64,000 nucleotides of DNA. Source: Hydrogenobacter sp. T-8 (GTDB lineage: Bacteria > Aquificota > Aquificia > Aquificales > Aquificaceae). The DNA lies in the NCBI RefSeq assembly GCF_011006175.1, contig NZ_CP048795.1, forward strand, positions 1 to 64,000, in the 5' to 3' direction. The position numbers and the translations under genes were made by a program. Under the pieces are notes generated by a model, which was given only the letters and a program-made list of their open reading frames with translations, was not told the DNA's origin and did not search any database. This document shows positions 42,582-51,329 of this stretch, one piece after another (positions within the stretch are counted from its first letter, which is position 1; each line of letters opens with the position of its first letter).

Positions 42582-43970
42582 TTACCTCCTTCTTGTTATT
42601 GTTACATAATCCGCTGTAAATTGTACTCCGTCTTGCCTGTACCAAGTTCCAAGCCAGTAGGAAGTGGATGAAGCTGTGCCACTGCAACAAGTATCAGCAA
42701 TAGTAAAACCCCCATGGCCTTGACATTGCCCCAAAACAAGCCATCTTTGATTTTCTCTAATTGTTAATGTTGCGTGATTCCAGTTTTCGTTTATGTTTGC
42801 CTGCTCGTAAAAAGGCACAAAACTTAGACCAGTAACTCTATTTGCACCTACATTAGTATCACCACCAGCCATATACTGCCCATCACCATTGCTAATTGCA
42901 ATATTGCTTGGTCTCAAACCAACCCAAAGTTCATATGCAGGTGTCCAAAATCCTTGAAAGAGGAACATTGGCACTACAGCAGGAGTATACACAATAGGCA
43001 CATGATTTGCATTTTGAATTGTTACTGTTGCACCTGGCGGTAGATAATACTTGTAACTATAGTTTTGGTTATCAAGTGTTCTTACGCTAAATACGCTTGC
43101 TCCTATGAGAGGATAACAAGGATACCAGCTTACTCCATCAGGAGAAATTTCTAAAACGTTATTGTTTATTCTAAGTCTTCCAATTTGAAACTCTGGCATT
43201 CTCCTGATGACCTTTTGCCAATTAATTTCTTGCCAGCGTCCTTCTGTGTATCTGTAAAGTTTGTTCGTGTTAGTTATGTAGCACAGACTACCTTCCTCGG
43301 CTTGAGGGAAATCCGTGCTTACATAGTAGTTTGACTGATAATACACTTCTTCTGATATGTCATACAACCATTCAAAACCAAGTTTGCCATCTCCGTTCGC
43401 TAATGGTATTCTGAAGGGCTGAGGGTCTATACTCGCTTCATGCCCTGATAGTTTTAATGCGTTGCCTGCTATAACCTGCCCAGAGATTATACTATTCTTA
43501 AGTTTCTCTATATCTTGCCGTGTTGCTAAAACAAGCGTGTCGCTTATCGTTGCAGTTACACTCTGCGCATTTGAAACAACTACGTATACATCAACGACTA
43601 TCTCTATTCTTGTTGTTTGAGACGAAGGGATAAAATCTGGTTGCGATGCGTATGCAACAGAATAAAGTATTTCCCCAAAGTCTTGGTCGTTTGCGAAGAC
43701 GCCTATCTCCGATAGAAAGAAGCCTTCCTGTAAGTCATCGTTTCTTAGCACAAACCTAATTTTGGCTGTCCCGTCTCCTACTTCGATAGACTGAATTGGA
43801 AGTGCGAGTTTTGGCTGTAGAAGGTCGTTAAGATTTTCTATGTCCGTGTTGTCATTGTATTGCCCTGAGCCAAGCTTGACTCTTGTAAATGTTAAGTTTG
43901 TGCCTGCTAAGGCTTTTGCTAAGAGATTTCTACCTCTTTTTGTTAGCACCATCCCACTAAAATTAGCCAT
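42582..43970 (-). CDS. phage tail-collar fibre protein
   Basis: 462 residues. The N-terminal 150 match the tail-collar fibre domain (DUF3751-like): FSGMVLTKRGRNLLAKALAG, FTRVKLGSGQY and FFLSEIGVFAND. That domain attaches the fibre to the baseplate. The rest is beta-rich with aromatic and Gly/Asn-rich segments expected of a receptor-binding shaft and tip. Host specificity probably resides near the C-terminus. Confidence 0.85.
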   Translation of the reverse strand: MANFSGMVLTKRGRNLLAKALAGTNLTFTRVKLGSGQYNDNTDIENLNDLLQPKLALPIQSIEVGDGTAKIRFVLRNDDLQEGFFLSEIGVFANDQDFGEILYSVAYASQPDFIPSSQTTRIEIVVDVYVVVSNAQSVTATISDTLVLATRQDIEKLKNSIISGQVIAGNALKLSGHEASIDPQPFRIPLANGDGKLGFEWLYDISEEVYYQSNYYVSTDFPQAEEGSLCYITNTNKLYRYTEGRWQEINWQKVIRRMPEFQIGRLRINNNVLEISPDGVSWYPCYPLIGASVFSVRTLDNQNYSYKYYLPPGATVTIQNANHVPIVYTPAVVPMFLFQGFWTPAYELWVGLRPSNIAISNGDGQYMAGGDTNVGANRVTGLSFVPFYEQANINENWNHATLTIRENQRWLVLGQCQGHGGFTIADTCCSGTASSTSYWLGTWYRQDGVQFTADYVTITRRR

Positions 43971-44661
43971 GCGTTGCTACCTCCATCTTAATTGCCATGT
44001 GCATTACGGAACCCGCAGAAAATGTTGAATTTTCTATGCTTGGCGATGGGCTGTATGGGAGTATGCTATAGCTGTATGCAGAATAAGGTTTTGCGCCAAG
44101 GGTATGTATTCCTTGTAAAGAAGATAACCGTACATCCAAAAATAACTCATATCTATAGCCGTGTGTTGCCAAGGAGCCTATTTTCAAGTCTCCAAAAGTT
44201 TTGTAGTGTGCGACTATGTCATACCAACTTCTCACATTTTTATACTCATCTATCGCCTTCCTAACTTCGCTCCATTTTGCCTCTTCTTTAATTCCGCTCA
44301 GCAGAACTTTAAAGTGATACGGTTCGCCACCGTATTCAAACCACTCTTCCAAGACACTGTCTACCCCTAAAGCTTCTAATGCCTTCTCCACTGCCCATTT
44401 CGTTCCTTTATATCTATGTAGTTCTATCGCCTTTTTTATGAGTCTTTTCTTTTCTTCTATCGTGCTTGCAAGTTCGTAGCCTTCTATGTGAAACTGCCAG
44501 GCGAGGAGATCTAAAACCTCCTCTGGAAGCTCATCTATACGAGAGTAGATGAGTGTCTTCCCCACCTCAGAGAAAAGAAAAGAAAACACTCCTTCTGTGC
44601 TTTCTGCAAGTTTTTGTATGCCATCTACAGCTATGCTCGGTGGCAGGAGCTCTTTAATCAT
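43963..44661 (-). CDS. phage tail protein I (P2 gpI-like)
   Basis: 232 residues with the gpI pattern: ELLPPSIAVDGIQKLAES, LDLLAWQFHIEGYELASTIEEKKRLI, and HRYKGTKWAVEKALEALG. It is a baseplate wedge component of contractile tails. It overlaps the baseplate J gene by 8 bases and the fibre gene by 8. Confidence 0.9.
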   Translation of the reverse strand: MIKELLPPSIAVDGIQKLAESTEGVFSFLFSEVGKTLIYSRIDELPEEVLDLLAWQFHIEGYELASTIEEKKRLIKKAIELHRYKGTKWAVEKALEALGVDSVLEEWFEYGGEPYHFKVLLSGIKEEAKWSEVRKAIDEYKNVRSWYDIVAHYKTFGDLKIGSLATHGYRYELFLDVRLSSLQGIHTLGAKPYSAYSYSILPYSPSPSIENSTFSAGSVMHMAIKMEVATHG

Positions 44662-45754
44662 CGCTTAGACCCATGTATGTGATTGAGTTTATGATGCCTT
44701 TTGCTACTTTCCCAGCAGAGATTTCAATTCGTGCCGGGCTTATTACATCTACTTTGTAAGCTCCTGCGTTTTTGACCCTTTGATAAAGCTCCTCCGGTAA
44801 TACATCCTTGCCTATTTTCCTGCCTGTGTCTTTTATGAAGTCTTGCACTACCCGGGCTATTGCTTGCTGTATTTGAAAAATTCTCGCTTCGTCTTTTTTG
44901 TGTATCCAGTATCTAAGACTGACCTCATACTGGACTACCTCTGGTGCATACACAAAAACTTGGTCTGTCAAGGGTCTGACTTTTTCATCGTTTAGGTGTC
45001 TTCTTACAAGCTCTATCATCTCTTGGTTTGGTAGCTCACCGTCTTTTAATAGAAAATAGACTGCTACCTGTCCCGGTGCGGGGCTAAAAACTTCTACATC
45101 TTCTATTAATACGTGAGCTGATTTTGTGTGATAGATGTAAGCCTCTCTTGACCCTGCGTTGCTAAATCTTTCTATACTGAGCCTAATGCGTTCTCTAAAC
45201 CTCTCGTCATCCTCTTGGTCAGTTCCAAACATGGTTGTGGAGATGTTTACAGCTTGGACTTCATAAGGGAGTGGGTCAAGTAGCTTATTTATCTGTCCTG
45301 CTGTAAAGCCGTTGCCAATTTGCCCCGGAGTTTGACACTCTGCATCTATATACACCTCTGTTTGTCCTGCTTTTATTACAGCCTGCTCTACTGTCTCAAA
45401 GACTATCTCATCGTTAACAGCAACTTGTGTGCCTTTTGGGATAACTATGTCTCTTTGTGCTGGCTCTTGTGTGAAAAATTTCAGTCTTGTTCTTGCTTTT
45501 TGTGCCGGAAGTCTTTTTATGCCATAGAACTCTGCCAAAGCATCAAGATATTGCCCCTCCGCGTAAGCAAGTAAGTTCTGCTTTGCAGACCAGTCTATTT
45601 TAAATGCGAGCAGGCTTGATACATAGGTTATAACATCAAGTAGTAATCTCTCTGGGTCTGCTGGGTATAGCGTTCTACCGGTTATTCTTTCATACGCTTT
45701 TATAAGTTCTTGTTCGTAGTGCTGTGGGTTTGTTATTGTAAAGCGTATGTCCAT
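44654..45754 (-). CDS. baseplate assembly protein J (gp47 family)
   Basis: 366 residues with ITGRTLYPADPERLLLDVITYV, GTQVAVNDEIVFETVE, GQIGNGFTAGQINKLLDPLP and DDERFRERIRLSIERFSNAGS. These are baseplate J/gp47 landmarks. It forms the wedge of a myovirus-type baseplate. It overlaps the gp25 gene by 22 bases. Confidence 0.93.
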   Translation of the reverse strand: MDIRFTITNPQHYEQELIKAYERITGRTLYPADPERLLLDVITYVSSLLAFKIDWSAKQNLLAYAEGQYLDALAEFYGIKRLPAQKARTRLKFFTQEPAQRDIVIPKGTQVAVNDEIVFETVEQAVIKAGQTEVYIDAECQTPGQIGNGFTAGQINKLLDPLPYEVQAVNISTTMFGTDQEDDERFRERIRLSIERFSNAGSREAYIYHTKSAHVLIEDVEVFSPAPGQVAVYFLLKDGELPNQEMIELVRRHLNDEKVRPLTDQVFVYAPEVVQYEVSLRYWIHKKDEARIFQIQQAIARVVQDFIKDTGRKIGKDVLPEELYQRVKNAGAYKVDVISPARIEISAGKVAKGIINSITYMGLSDD

Positions 45755-46044
45755 GTCAGCTCCTCATCTTCTATCTGGATAGTCAAGATAACATCTGCAT
45801 GACCTATTTCTTTGTATCTTATGTCTATAGCTTTGACTTTTGCACGAGGTTCGTATGTTTCTATTGCATCGACTATCGTGGCTTTTAGCTTGCCTATGCT
45901 CAACGGGGTTGGATTATCAATGAAATCTCTATAATCCACTGCAAAGTCTGGTCTATGTGGAACTGTGCCCCTCGGGGTGCTGAGGATTATGCGGATGTTT
46001 TGGAGGACGGACTTAACTGTATCTTGTTCAACAAGAGAAAACAT
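45733..46044 (-). CDS. baseplate protein gpW/gp25-like
   Basis: 103 residues with QNIRIILSTPRGTVPHRPDFA, followed by PLSIGKLKATIVDAIETYEPR, the gp25/lysozyme-like baseplate pattern. It is found with gpJ and gpI in contractile-tail phages. A 51-base gap separates it from the upstream membrane protein gene. Confidence 0.9.
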   Translation of the reverse strand: MFSLVEQDTVKSVLQNIRIILSTPRGTVPHRPDFAVDYRDFIDNPTPLSIGKLKATIVDAIETYEPRAKVKAIDIRYKEIGHADVILTIQIEDEELTWTYALQ

Positions 46045-46095
46045 GTGTATATTATTGTGTGTGGTGTGATTTGTATCAAGCAGAGATTTCAGTTG

Positions 46096-46707
46096 CTATT
46101 TAGCGTTTATGTAAACTACTATAACTCCAAGCTCTTTATTGCGTTCTACTTTAAGTATGCAACCCCCAATAGTTTTTGTGCTTGTCTCTTGTTTGCCTTG
46201 CATCACCGCCATAACGCTTTTTAGAATAGCCGAACCTTCCTCCTCCCCTGAAGGATTACACAAAACCTTTATGGGTGCCATAAGCATGGCAGTGGTTATC
46301 AGGTTTTCTCTGTCATCATGAGAGCCTGTCAACATTACCCAAACATTTTTAATTGGGTCGCCTTCTATAAAGATCGCTGATGCTTTTGTTGCATAAGAAA
46401 GTCTATCCGCATTTTTTGTTTTGCTTGGTGATATCTTTAGGTCTGCAAGAAGTTTATCAAGTTCCTTCTCTACGCCATTAAGCGAGCCAAATGTCTTCTT
46501 TTGTTGATTTTCTTGTTTTGCTTCTTGTTTTGTTTCCTGCTCTTTCTCGCCTTGCGAAGAGAGCAGTATAACACCCACTACGATAAGAGCAATTGCCAAG
46601 GACACTGCTTTAACTCTGTTCTTTTTTAGCTCTGGGTCCTTGGCAGTAATAGCACCAAGAACAATTAGGGCACCCAATACAATTAAGGCTATGCTTAATA
46701 TTGTCAT
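46096..46707 (-). CDS. phage hypothetical membrane protein
   Basis: 203 residues with two N-terminal membrane helices (3-20 and 33-50), a Glu/Gln/Lys linker, and a globular domain from about 72 ending in VIVVYINAK. Located between the repressor-side genes and the baseplate cluster. A lysogenic-conversion or exclusion role is possible but unproven. No family recognised. Confidence 0.55.
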   Translation of the reverse strand: MTILSIALIVLGALIVLGAITAKDPELKKNRVKAVSLAIALIVVGVILLSSQGEKEQETKQEAKQENQQKKTFGSLNGVEKELDKLLADLKISPSKTKNADRLSYATKASAIFIEGDPIKNVWVMLTGSHDDRENLITTAMLMAPIKVLCNPSGEEEGSAILKSVMAVMQGKQETSTKTIGGCILKVERNKELGVIVVYINAK

Positions 46708-46719
46708 GACACTACCTCC

Positions 46720-47205
46720 TTAACAGATTTTGATTTTGTTCAAAAGGTCTTTTCTGTGTGGTGCAAGGCTATACACCCTCTCCCAGCCTTCTTCCACTGT
46801 TCGTTTTATATTCTTGTTTAAAACAGACAAGCGAGTTCCAAACACAAGGAAAGCAATAGTGCCTGCAATAGCAAGTAAACCAGTTTTGTCAATCTTCAGA
46901 TTGAGCAATATGTAAGATACTAACACTAACACAAAAGAGGCTATAGTTAACTTCTCTGCTTTATCCTTCTGGCTACACATGTGCTTTAATTTGTTATATG
47001 TATCTTCTGCTATTATCTCTGCCTTTTTCTCGTCTTTGTTTTGCTCTCCTATGGCTATGTTTACGTTGTTGCTTTGTTTGACAACTACCACATTGCCATA
47101 GACACTTTTCAGAACCTCTGTAAACTTCTGAGATACCTCATCTGCGGTCAGCCCCAGCTTGCTCGCCTCTTCCACTATGCTTTCCAGCTTTTTCTCTAAT
47201 TCCAC
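46720..47205 (-). CDS. phage hypothetical protein with two membrane helices
   Basis: 161 residues. A helical N-terminal half (1-85) precedes a hairpin of two membrane helices (about 88-104 and 108-126) and a basic C-terminus. It begins one base after the repressor stop, so it is probably made from the lysogenic (repressor) transcript, which suggests an immunity or conversion function. This is inference. Confidence 0.55.
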   Translation of the reverse strand: MELEKKLESIVEEASKLGLTADEVSQKFTEVLKSVYGNVVVVKQSNNVNIAIGEQNKDEKKAEIIAEDTYNKLKHMCSQKDKAEKLTIASFVLVLVSYILLNLKIDKTGLLAIAGTIAFLVFGTRLSVLNKNIKRTVEEGWERVYSLAPHRKDLLNKIKIC

Positions 47206-47206
47206 C

Positions 47207-47692
47207 TTACTCCTCCTCCAGTTGCTTATAAAATTCTAACCCGTCTTCCAGTGCTTTGAAAAGTATTTCACTCTCTATCCGTTGCCTTCTCTTTAGTGCC
47301 TTTTGCCACTCTGGCATCAGTCTTTTTGCTACATATTCGGATACTCTATAGACTTTCTTTGTCGTCGGCTTTATGCCCTTTTGCCTGAAAAGTTCTATGA
47401 CCTTATGCACTATCCACCTGAGAAACTCCTCCTCTGTCTGTGGCATATTCTCCTCAAACATCTCCCCCTCGCCAGTTTTGAGCCATCGGAGGGAAACACC
47501 AAAGGTGCGGGAGATGGCTATGAGGACTGACTCTTTTGTTGGCTCGCCTGCTTCTATCTTAGAAAGTCTTGACTGAGAAATACCGATTGCGTTTGCAAAT
47601 TCTTTTTGTGAAAGATGTAGAACTTGCCTAAGAAACTTAATCCTTTCGCCAATATTCTCGTAAATATGATTTAAATCATATGCGGAATGCAT
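47207..47692 (-). CDS. phage repressor, XRE/Cro-CI HTH family
   Basis: 161 residues from the ATG at 47692, with GAGGGGAAA just upstream. The much longer frame to 47908 crosses the divergent gene and is rejected. The HTH spans about 14-70 (IGERIKFLRQVLHLSQKEF, NAIGISQSRLSKIEAGEPT). The C-terminal helical part probably dimerises. It is divergent from the early operon across a 48-base intergenic region. No LexA-type peptidase domain is seen, so induction would not be by self-cleavage. Confidence 0.85.
   Translation of the reverse strand: MHSAYDLNHIYENIGERIKFLRQVLHLSQKEFANAIGISQSRLSKIEAGEPTKESVLIAISRTFGVSLRWLKTGEGEMFEENMPQTEEEFLRWIVHKVIELFRQKGIKPTTKKVYRVSEYVAKRLMPEWQKALKRRQRIESEILFKALEDGLEFYKQLEEE
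47664..47681. promoter_or_regulatory. 18-base perfect palindrome inside repressor gene start
   Basis: ATATGATTTAAATCATAT is fully self-complementary and lies in repressor codons 4-10. It shares ATGATTTA-ATCAT with the icd promoter palindrome. Candidate operator. Confidence 0.45.
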
Positions 47693-47701
47693 TTTCCCCT
47701 C

Positions 47702-47730
47702 TTGACAAGTATGCGTTTTGCATATATACT
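47702..47730 (+). promoter_or_regulatory. phage early promoter with operator in spacer
   Basis: TTGACA (47702-47707), a 17-base spacer, and TATACT (47725-47730). The spacer contains a perfect inverted repeat TATGC-GTTTT-GCATA (47710-47724), placed for repressor control of early transcription. The early ATG is 11 bases downstream. Confidence 0.75.
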
Positions 47731-47740
47731 TATCCCTACC

Positions 47741-48037
47741 ATGCAAACCACCATTAAGGAAATTATAAGGCAGGAATGTAGGAACAGGGGGATATCTCTC
47801 TACAAACTTGCGAAAGATCTTGGAATTAACCTTTCCTATCTTAGTGCCGTTCTCAGTCTTACAAAGGTTTCCAGACCGACAATCTTCAAGATAGCCGACT
47901 ATTTGCATCGTCCCGACCTCCTATTCGTTTATGAGAAAGAATTAAGGTCAAGGGTTGTAGAAAGCAAGTCTGAAAAATCTACGCAAGAAAGCACTATCAA
48001 TAAAGGAGGTGAAGAAGATGTTCGAGGAAGTCTTTAG
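47741..48037 (+). CDS. phage early HTH regulator (Cro/XRE-like)
   Basis: 98 residues from the ATG at 47741. An HTH at about 18-50 (ISLYKLAKDLGINLSYLSAV, VSRPTIFKIADYL) fits an XRE-type DNA-binding domain, and the tail is acidic/Ser-rich. As first early gene opposite the repressor it is probably the Cro or Ner equivalent. The message has an 11-base leader with no clear ribosome site. Confidence 0.7.
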   Translation: MQTTIKEIIRQECRNRGISLYKLAKDLGINLSYLSAVLSLTKVSRPTIFKIADYLHRPDLLFVYEKELRSRVVESKSEKSTQESTINKGGEEDVRGSL

Positions 48038-48488
48038 AAAGTTTATAAGGCTCAAGGGAGCGTTCACTATGGCGAATGCTCTAAACACATCGGAGAAAGC
48101 GGTTTATAGCTGGAGTATGGAGGAGGATAGCCCGTTTTTCCGGAGAAACCCTTTGCATAGGGCTGTTGAGGTGCTTGATGTTCTAAAGAGGTATTCTCCA
48201 GAACTGTTATACGAGGTTCTAAGCGAGATTGCGGAAAGATACGGATATAGGCTTGAAAAATTGCCTGCAGAAGAGGACATAAAGCTCTCGAAACTCCTTA
48301 AAGAAGTTAGCGACGTGCCACAGGAACTTATAAAAGCCTACGAAGATGGGAATCTTACAGAAGAAGAGATAGAAAAAGTCATTAAAGAAATCCAAGAAGC
48401 CCAGGAGGTATTAGCCAAAAAGAAGGCATACCTCCAGTGGAGGCTGGAGCAAAAGAAACCCATAAGGTTAAGGAGGTCTTTAGGGTGA
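48018..48488 (+). CDS. phage regulatory protein, CII/toxic-HTH-like
   Basis: 156 residues from the ATG at 48018 (AAAGGAGGTGAAGAAG before it), overlapping the previous gene by 20 bases. The first 55 residues (GAFTMANALNTSEKAVYSW) resemble the CII-like family of phage regulators. The remainder is acidic helices with a probable coiled coil (105-145). Function inferred from position only. Confidence 0.55.
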   Translation: MFEEVFRKFIRLKGAFTMANALNTSEKAVYSWSMEEDSPFFRRNPLHRAVEVLDVLKRYSPELLYEVLSEIAERYGYRLEKLPAEEDIKLSKLLKEVSDVPQELIKAYEDGNLTEEEIEKVIKEIQEAQEVLAKKKAYLQWRLEQKKPIRLRRSLG

Positions 48489-48533
48489 AAAAGGGCTACC
48501 CACCCGAGAGCAAAAACTCTCAGGAGGTGCAAA

Positions 48534-48764
48534 ATGAGCACGATTTATTTAAAAGAAGTTAGGCTTAATGGCACAGAAGTGCAAGTGTTAGACCTCTTTC
48601 GGTATCGGCATTTTTGGTTTGATGCCGAGAGGGTCGCAGTTGAAACAAGCAAGGGTTGGGATGTCTTTGAAATAGTCAAGTGGGAAGAGTTGTCAGAAGT
48701 CCCTACCTTGCTTGTCAGACACATAGGCAGGCTCTCAAGCCTGCCAGTGGAGGTGGCGGGATGA
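48534..48764 (+). CDS. small phage protein of unknown function
   Basis: 76 residues, preceded by a clear CAGGAGGTGCAAA site. It reads as a small beta-rich protein (STIYLKEVRLNGTEVQVLDL). No family is recognised. Its stop overlaps the next start (ATGA). Confidence 0.6.
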   Translation: MSTIYLKEVRLNGTEVQVLDLFRYRHFWFDAERVAVETSKGWDVFEIVKWEELSEVPTLLVRHIGRLSSLPVEVAG

Positions 48765-49003
48765 AAGAAAAGACAAAAGAGAGGCTGGAGGACTTGTTTT
48801 TTGTTAGCTTAGCTGGATTGTTTTTTGTCTCCGGTGCGTTCTTGTGGCTTGGTTTTAATAACAAGCTAACAGAACTGCAAGCAGAGAATACAGCGCTCAA
48901 GCATCACATGTCTCTGCTTTGCAATTATATAGACAGCCTGCCAAAACGCTACAGGGCTGTCTATGAAGCATGCCTTGAACAAGAAAACAAAGAAAGGAGG
49001 TAA
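48761..49003 (+). CDS. small phage membrane coiled-coil protein
   Basis: 80 residues from the ATG at 48761 (ATGA overlap). One membrane helix (about 12-30, LFFVSLAGLFFVSGAFLWL) is followed by a short coiled coil (LTELQAENTALKHH). It lies 5 bases before recT. Function unknown. Confidence 0.6.
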   Translation: MKEKTKERLEDLFFVSLAGLFFVSGAFLWLGFNNKLTELQAENTALKHHMSLLCNYIDSLPKRYRAVYEACLEQENKERR

Positions 49004-49008
49004 TAGAC

Positions 49009-49728
49009 ATGAGCAACATAGCACTCGCACAAGACCAAAAGCAGGTCGTAGAAATGGTGAGGGTATTATTCCCTCACCTGCAGGATGTCTCAGATGTAGA
49101 GGTGGCTAAAGCCATAGCCACCGCCAGACACTTGGGCTTAGACCCCCTCAGGAGAGAGGTCCACTTTGTCCCCTTCAAGGGAAGGGTGCAGTTGGTGGTA
49201 GGGTATTTGGAATACATCAAAAGAGCCGAGAGAAGTGGTAAGTTGAATGGTTGGCAGGTGAACGTAAACGGGGACACGGCAAGAGTAGTAATATATCGCA
49301 AGGACTGGGATCATCCCTTTGAATGGGAAGTCAGCCTGCAAGAAGTCCAAAAAGACACGCCAACGTGGAAACAGATGCCCCAATTCATGCTCAAGAAGGT
49401 CGCTATATCCCAAGCCTTCAGGCTATGCTTCCCGGAAGAACTGGGGCATATGCCATACACGGAGGGGGAGGTAGAAGAAGACTATGTAGAGCCAGAACGA
49501 CAAGAGCAAGAGAGGGAAGTCAGGAAAATAACAGAGGCACAACAAAAGAAGATAAGGGTCTTGCTGAAAGACTTGGGGCTAAAAGACAGAAATGAGATAC
49601 TGTCCCTCATATCTAATATAGTGGGGCGAGAGATAGAAAGCTCACAAGACTTAACACTTCAGGAAGCGTCGCTTGTTATAGATGCCTTAACGCAAGAACT
49701 TCAAAACAGACAGGAGGTGGAGCAATGA
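49009..49728 (+). CDS. recT: RecT/Bet-type single-strand annealing protein
   Basis: 239 residues. The first 150 have the RecT signature: ATARHLGLDPLRREVHFVPF, VVGYLEYIKRAERSG, YRKDWDHPFEWEVSL, and FMLKKVAISQAFRLCFPEEL. It anneals complementary single strands during phage recombination. The C-terminal part (165-239) looks like a linker plus a small helical domain. A partner 5'-3' exonuclease is not evident nearby. Confidence 0.88.
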   Translation: MSNIALAQDQKQVVEMVRVLFPHLQDVSDVEVAKAIATARHLGLDPLRREVHFVPFKGRVQLVVGYLEYIKRAERSGKLNGWQVNVNGDTARVVIYRKDWDHPFEWEVSLQEVQKDTPTWKQMPQFMLKKVAISQAFRLCFPEELGHMPYTEGEVEEDYVEPERQEQEREVRKITEAQQKKIRVLLKDLGLKDRNEILSLISNIVGREIESSQDLTLQEASLVIDALTQELQNRQEVEQ

Positions 49729-51329
49729 TAGTGAAGTTGAAAATCTCAGATATTGTCATTCCCCAGGGGCTTCTGCCCCGTGTTTTGACTGGCACGGTGG
49801 CGGAGGTGGTGGAAAGGTATAAGGAAGCTCTGGAGCTTGGTGAAGAGTTCCCACCTATAAAGGTATGGAAGAGGGAAAGCTCCTATTGGCTTATTGACGG
49901 GGTGCATAGACTAAGTGCCTTGAGAGAGCTTGGAAAAGAGTATGTGGAAGCAGAGCTGGTAGAGTGCAAGGGCGAGCTGGATTTCAGGGTTAAGGCTATA
50001 CAAGAAAACATTAAGCACGGACTGGCTCTGAGCTTAGAGGAGATAAAGGAAAATGCACGCCTGCTTTTCAAAGCTGGGCTGAAGGATGTGGAGGAGTTGG
50101 CAAGGGTGTTCAAAAAGTCAGAGAGAACAATATATCGCTATGTGGAAGACCTTATGGAAGAGGAGAAGCAGAACCTAAGAAAGCAGGTTTTAGAGCTGAG
50201 AGAGAAGGGACTTTCATTGCAGCAGATAGCAGATCAACTGGGTATAGACAAGGCTACCGTCAGTAGGTGTTGCAAAATTGACAAAATGTCAAAAATGCAA
50301 CTTTCCCTCCCTCCCACCAAGGAAGGCTTAAAACTCTTTTCGGAGTTTATGGAGCTTATAGATGTTGAGACACGAGGTCTCGCAGAAAGGTGGCAGGCTT
50401 TTCTATCCGCAAGAATGGCAGAGAGAGGCTTTGAAATAGAAGGAGACCCTGTTAAGTTCTTAGCTGGCTTGATAGATGAAACAAGGGATGTAATAAAGAG
50501 GTTTGCAGAGGCTGGTTGGGATGTTGTAGAGAAGGCGGTGGAGAGCATTGACTGGGTGAAGGAGTTGTCCGCGAGGGCGAGAAAGACTTGGCTTGAGAGG
50601 AGCAAAAGATATTGGGAAAGTATAAAAGAAGAACTGGAGAAGAAGAAGGAGATAGAAAGGCTTGTGCTGGAAACTGCTAAGGAAATTCTCGGAGATCCTG
50701 TATACATCTTTAGCAACTGGAATAACCTCGCACATGCTATCAGGAGCAAAAAGGAAGACTTCAGACAGGTAGTGGAAGGGGAGATAAGAGACATCCTGTT
50801 AAAGCATTCGGACGAACTGCTTGAAGTGTATAACAGCATCCCCGAGATAACAGAGGAAGAATGGGAGCAGATAGCGGGTAAAAAGGCAATGAATTATGAC
50901 GAAGCTATGGAACTTGCCAAACTACACAATAGGAGACTACCCTATGCCACGTGGTTAGCGTGGCATCAAAAGGTGGAAGCCTCAGAAAGAGCCTTATCCT
51001 CCCCCACCTCCCTCCCTCCTTCTGACTTGGCGGGTTCTCAGCCCGCCCTTTCTAATGAGGAAGAAGATGAATGGGTAAAGGGTTGGGAAGAGGCATGGAG
51101 GGAAGAGCAGGAACGCAAGAAACAAGAGAAACAGGAGCAGGAGAAACAGGAGAAAAAAGAGTTTAGACCTATACCACCGGAGGAAGAGCTGGAAAGATGG
51201 TCTGAAGAGATATTTAGGATAGTTGCTTTCGTGGCGGAGAAATACCCAGAGTATTTTGAGGAGTGGTGGGAGGAGATAGTGAAAGAGGTGAGAGATGGCA
51301 TAGAAATCAGAAAGAGGTCGGGAAGATGA
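49725..51329 (+). CDS. ParB-like nuclease-domain protein with HTH
   Basis: 534 residues. An N-terminal ParB/Srx-fold domain (ISDIVIPQGLLPRVL, then SYWLIDGVHRLSALRELG, about 5-85) is followed by helices with HTH character (LSLQQIADQLGIDKATVSRCC). A long helical region with WERIAGKKAMNYDEA-like sequence and a Glu/Lys/Gln coiled tail complete it. Phage ParB-like proteins bind DNA, and some nick it. Overlap is 4 bases with both recT and the transposase, placing it in one translation unit with them. Confidence 0.75.
   Translation: MIVKLKISDIVIPQGLLPRVLTGTVAEVVERYKEALELGEEFPPIKVWKRESSYWLIDGVHRLSALRELGKEYVEAELVECKGELDFRVKAIQENIKHGLALSLEEIKENARLLFKAGLKDVEELARVFKKSERTIYRYVEDLMEEEKQNLRKQVLELREKGLSLQQIADQLGIDKATVSRCCKIDKMSKMQLSLPPTKEGLKLFSEFMELIDVETRGLAERWQAFLSARMAERGFEIEGDPVKFLAGLIDETRDVIKRFAEAGWDVVEKAVESIDWVKELSARARKTWLERSKRYWESIKEELEKKKEIERLVLETAKEILGDPVYIFSNWNNLAHAIRSKKEDFRQVVEGEIRDILLKHSDELLEVYNSIPEITEEEWEQIAGKKAMNYDEAMELAKLHNRRLPYATWLAWHQKVEASERALSSPTSLPPSDLAGSQPALSNEEEDEWVKGWEEAWREEQERKKQEKQEQEKQEKKEFRPIPPEEELERWSEEIFRIVAFVAEKYPEYFEEWWEEIVKEVRDGIEIRKRSGR

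Noticed and set aside
47207..47908. Longer 233-codon version of the repressor
   Set aside because: The extra N-terminal part crosses the divergent promoter and early gene. The ATG at 47692 has a ribosome site.
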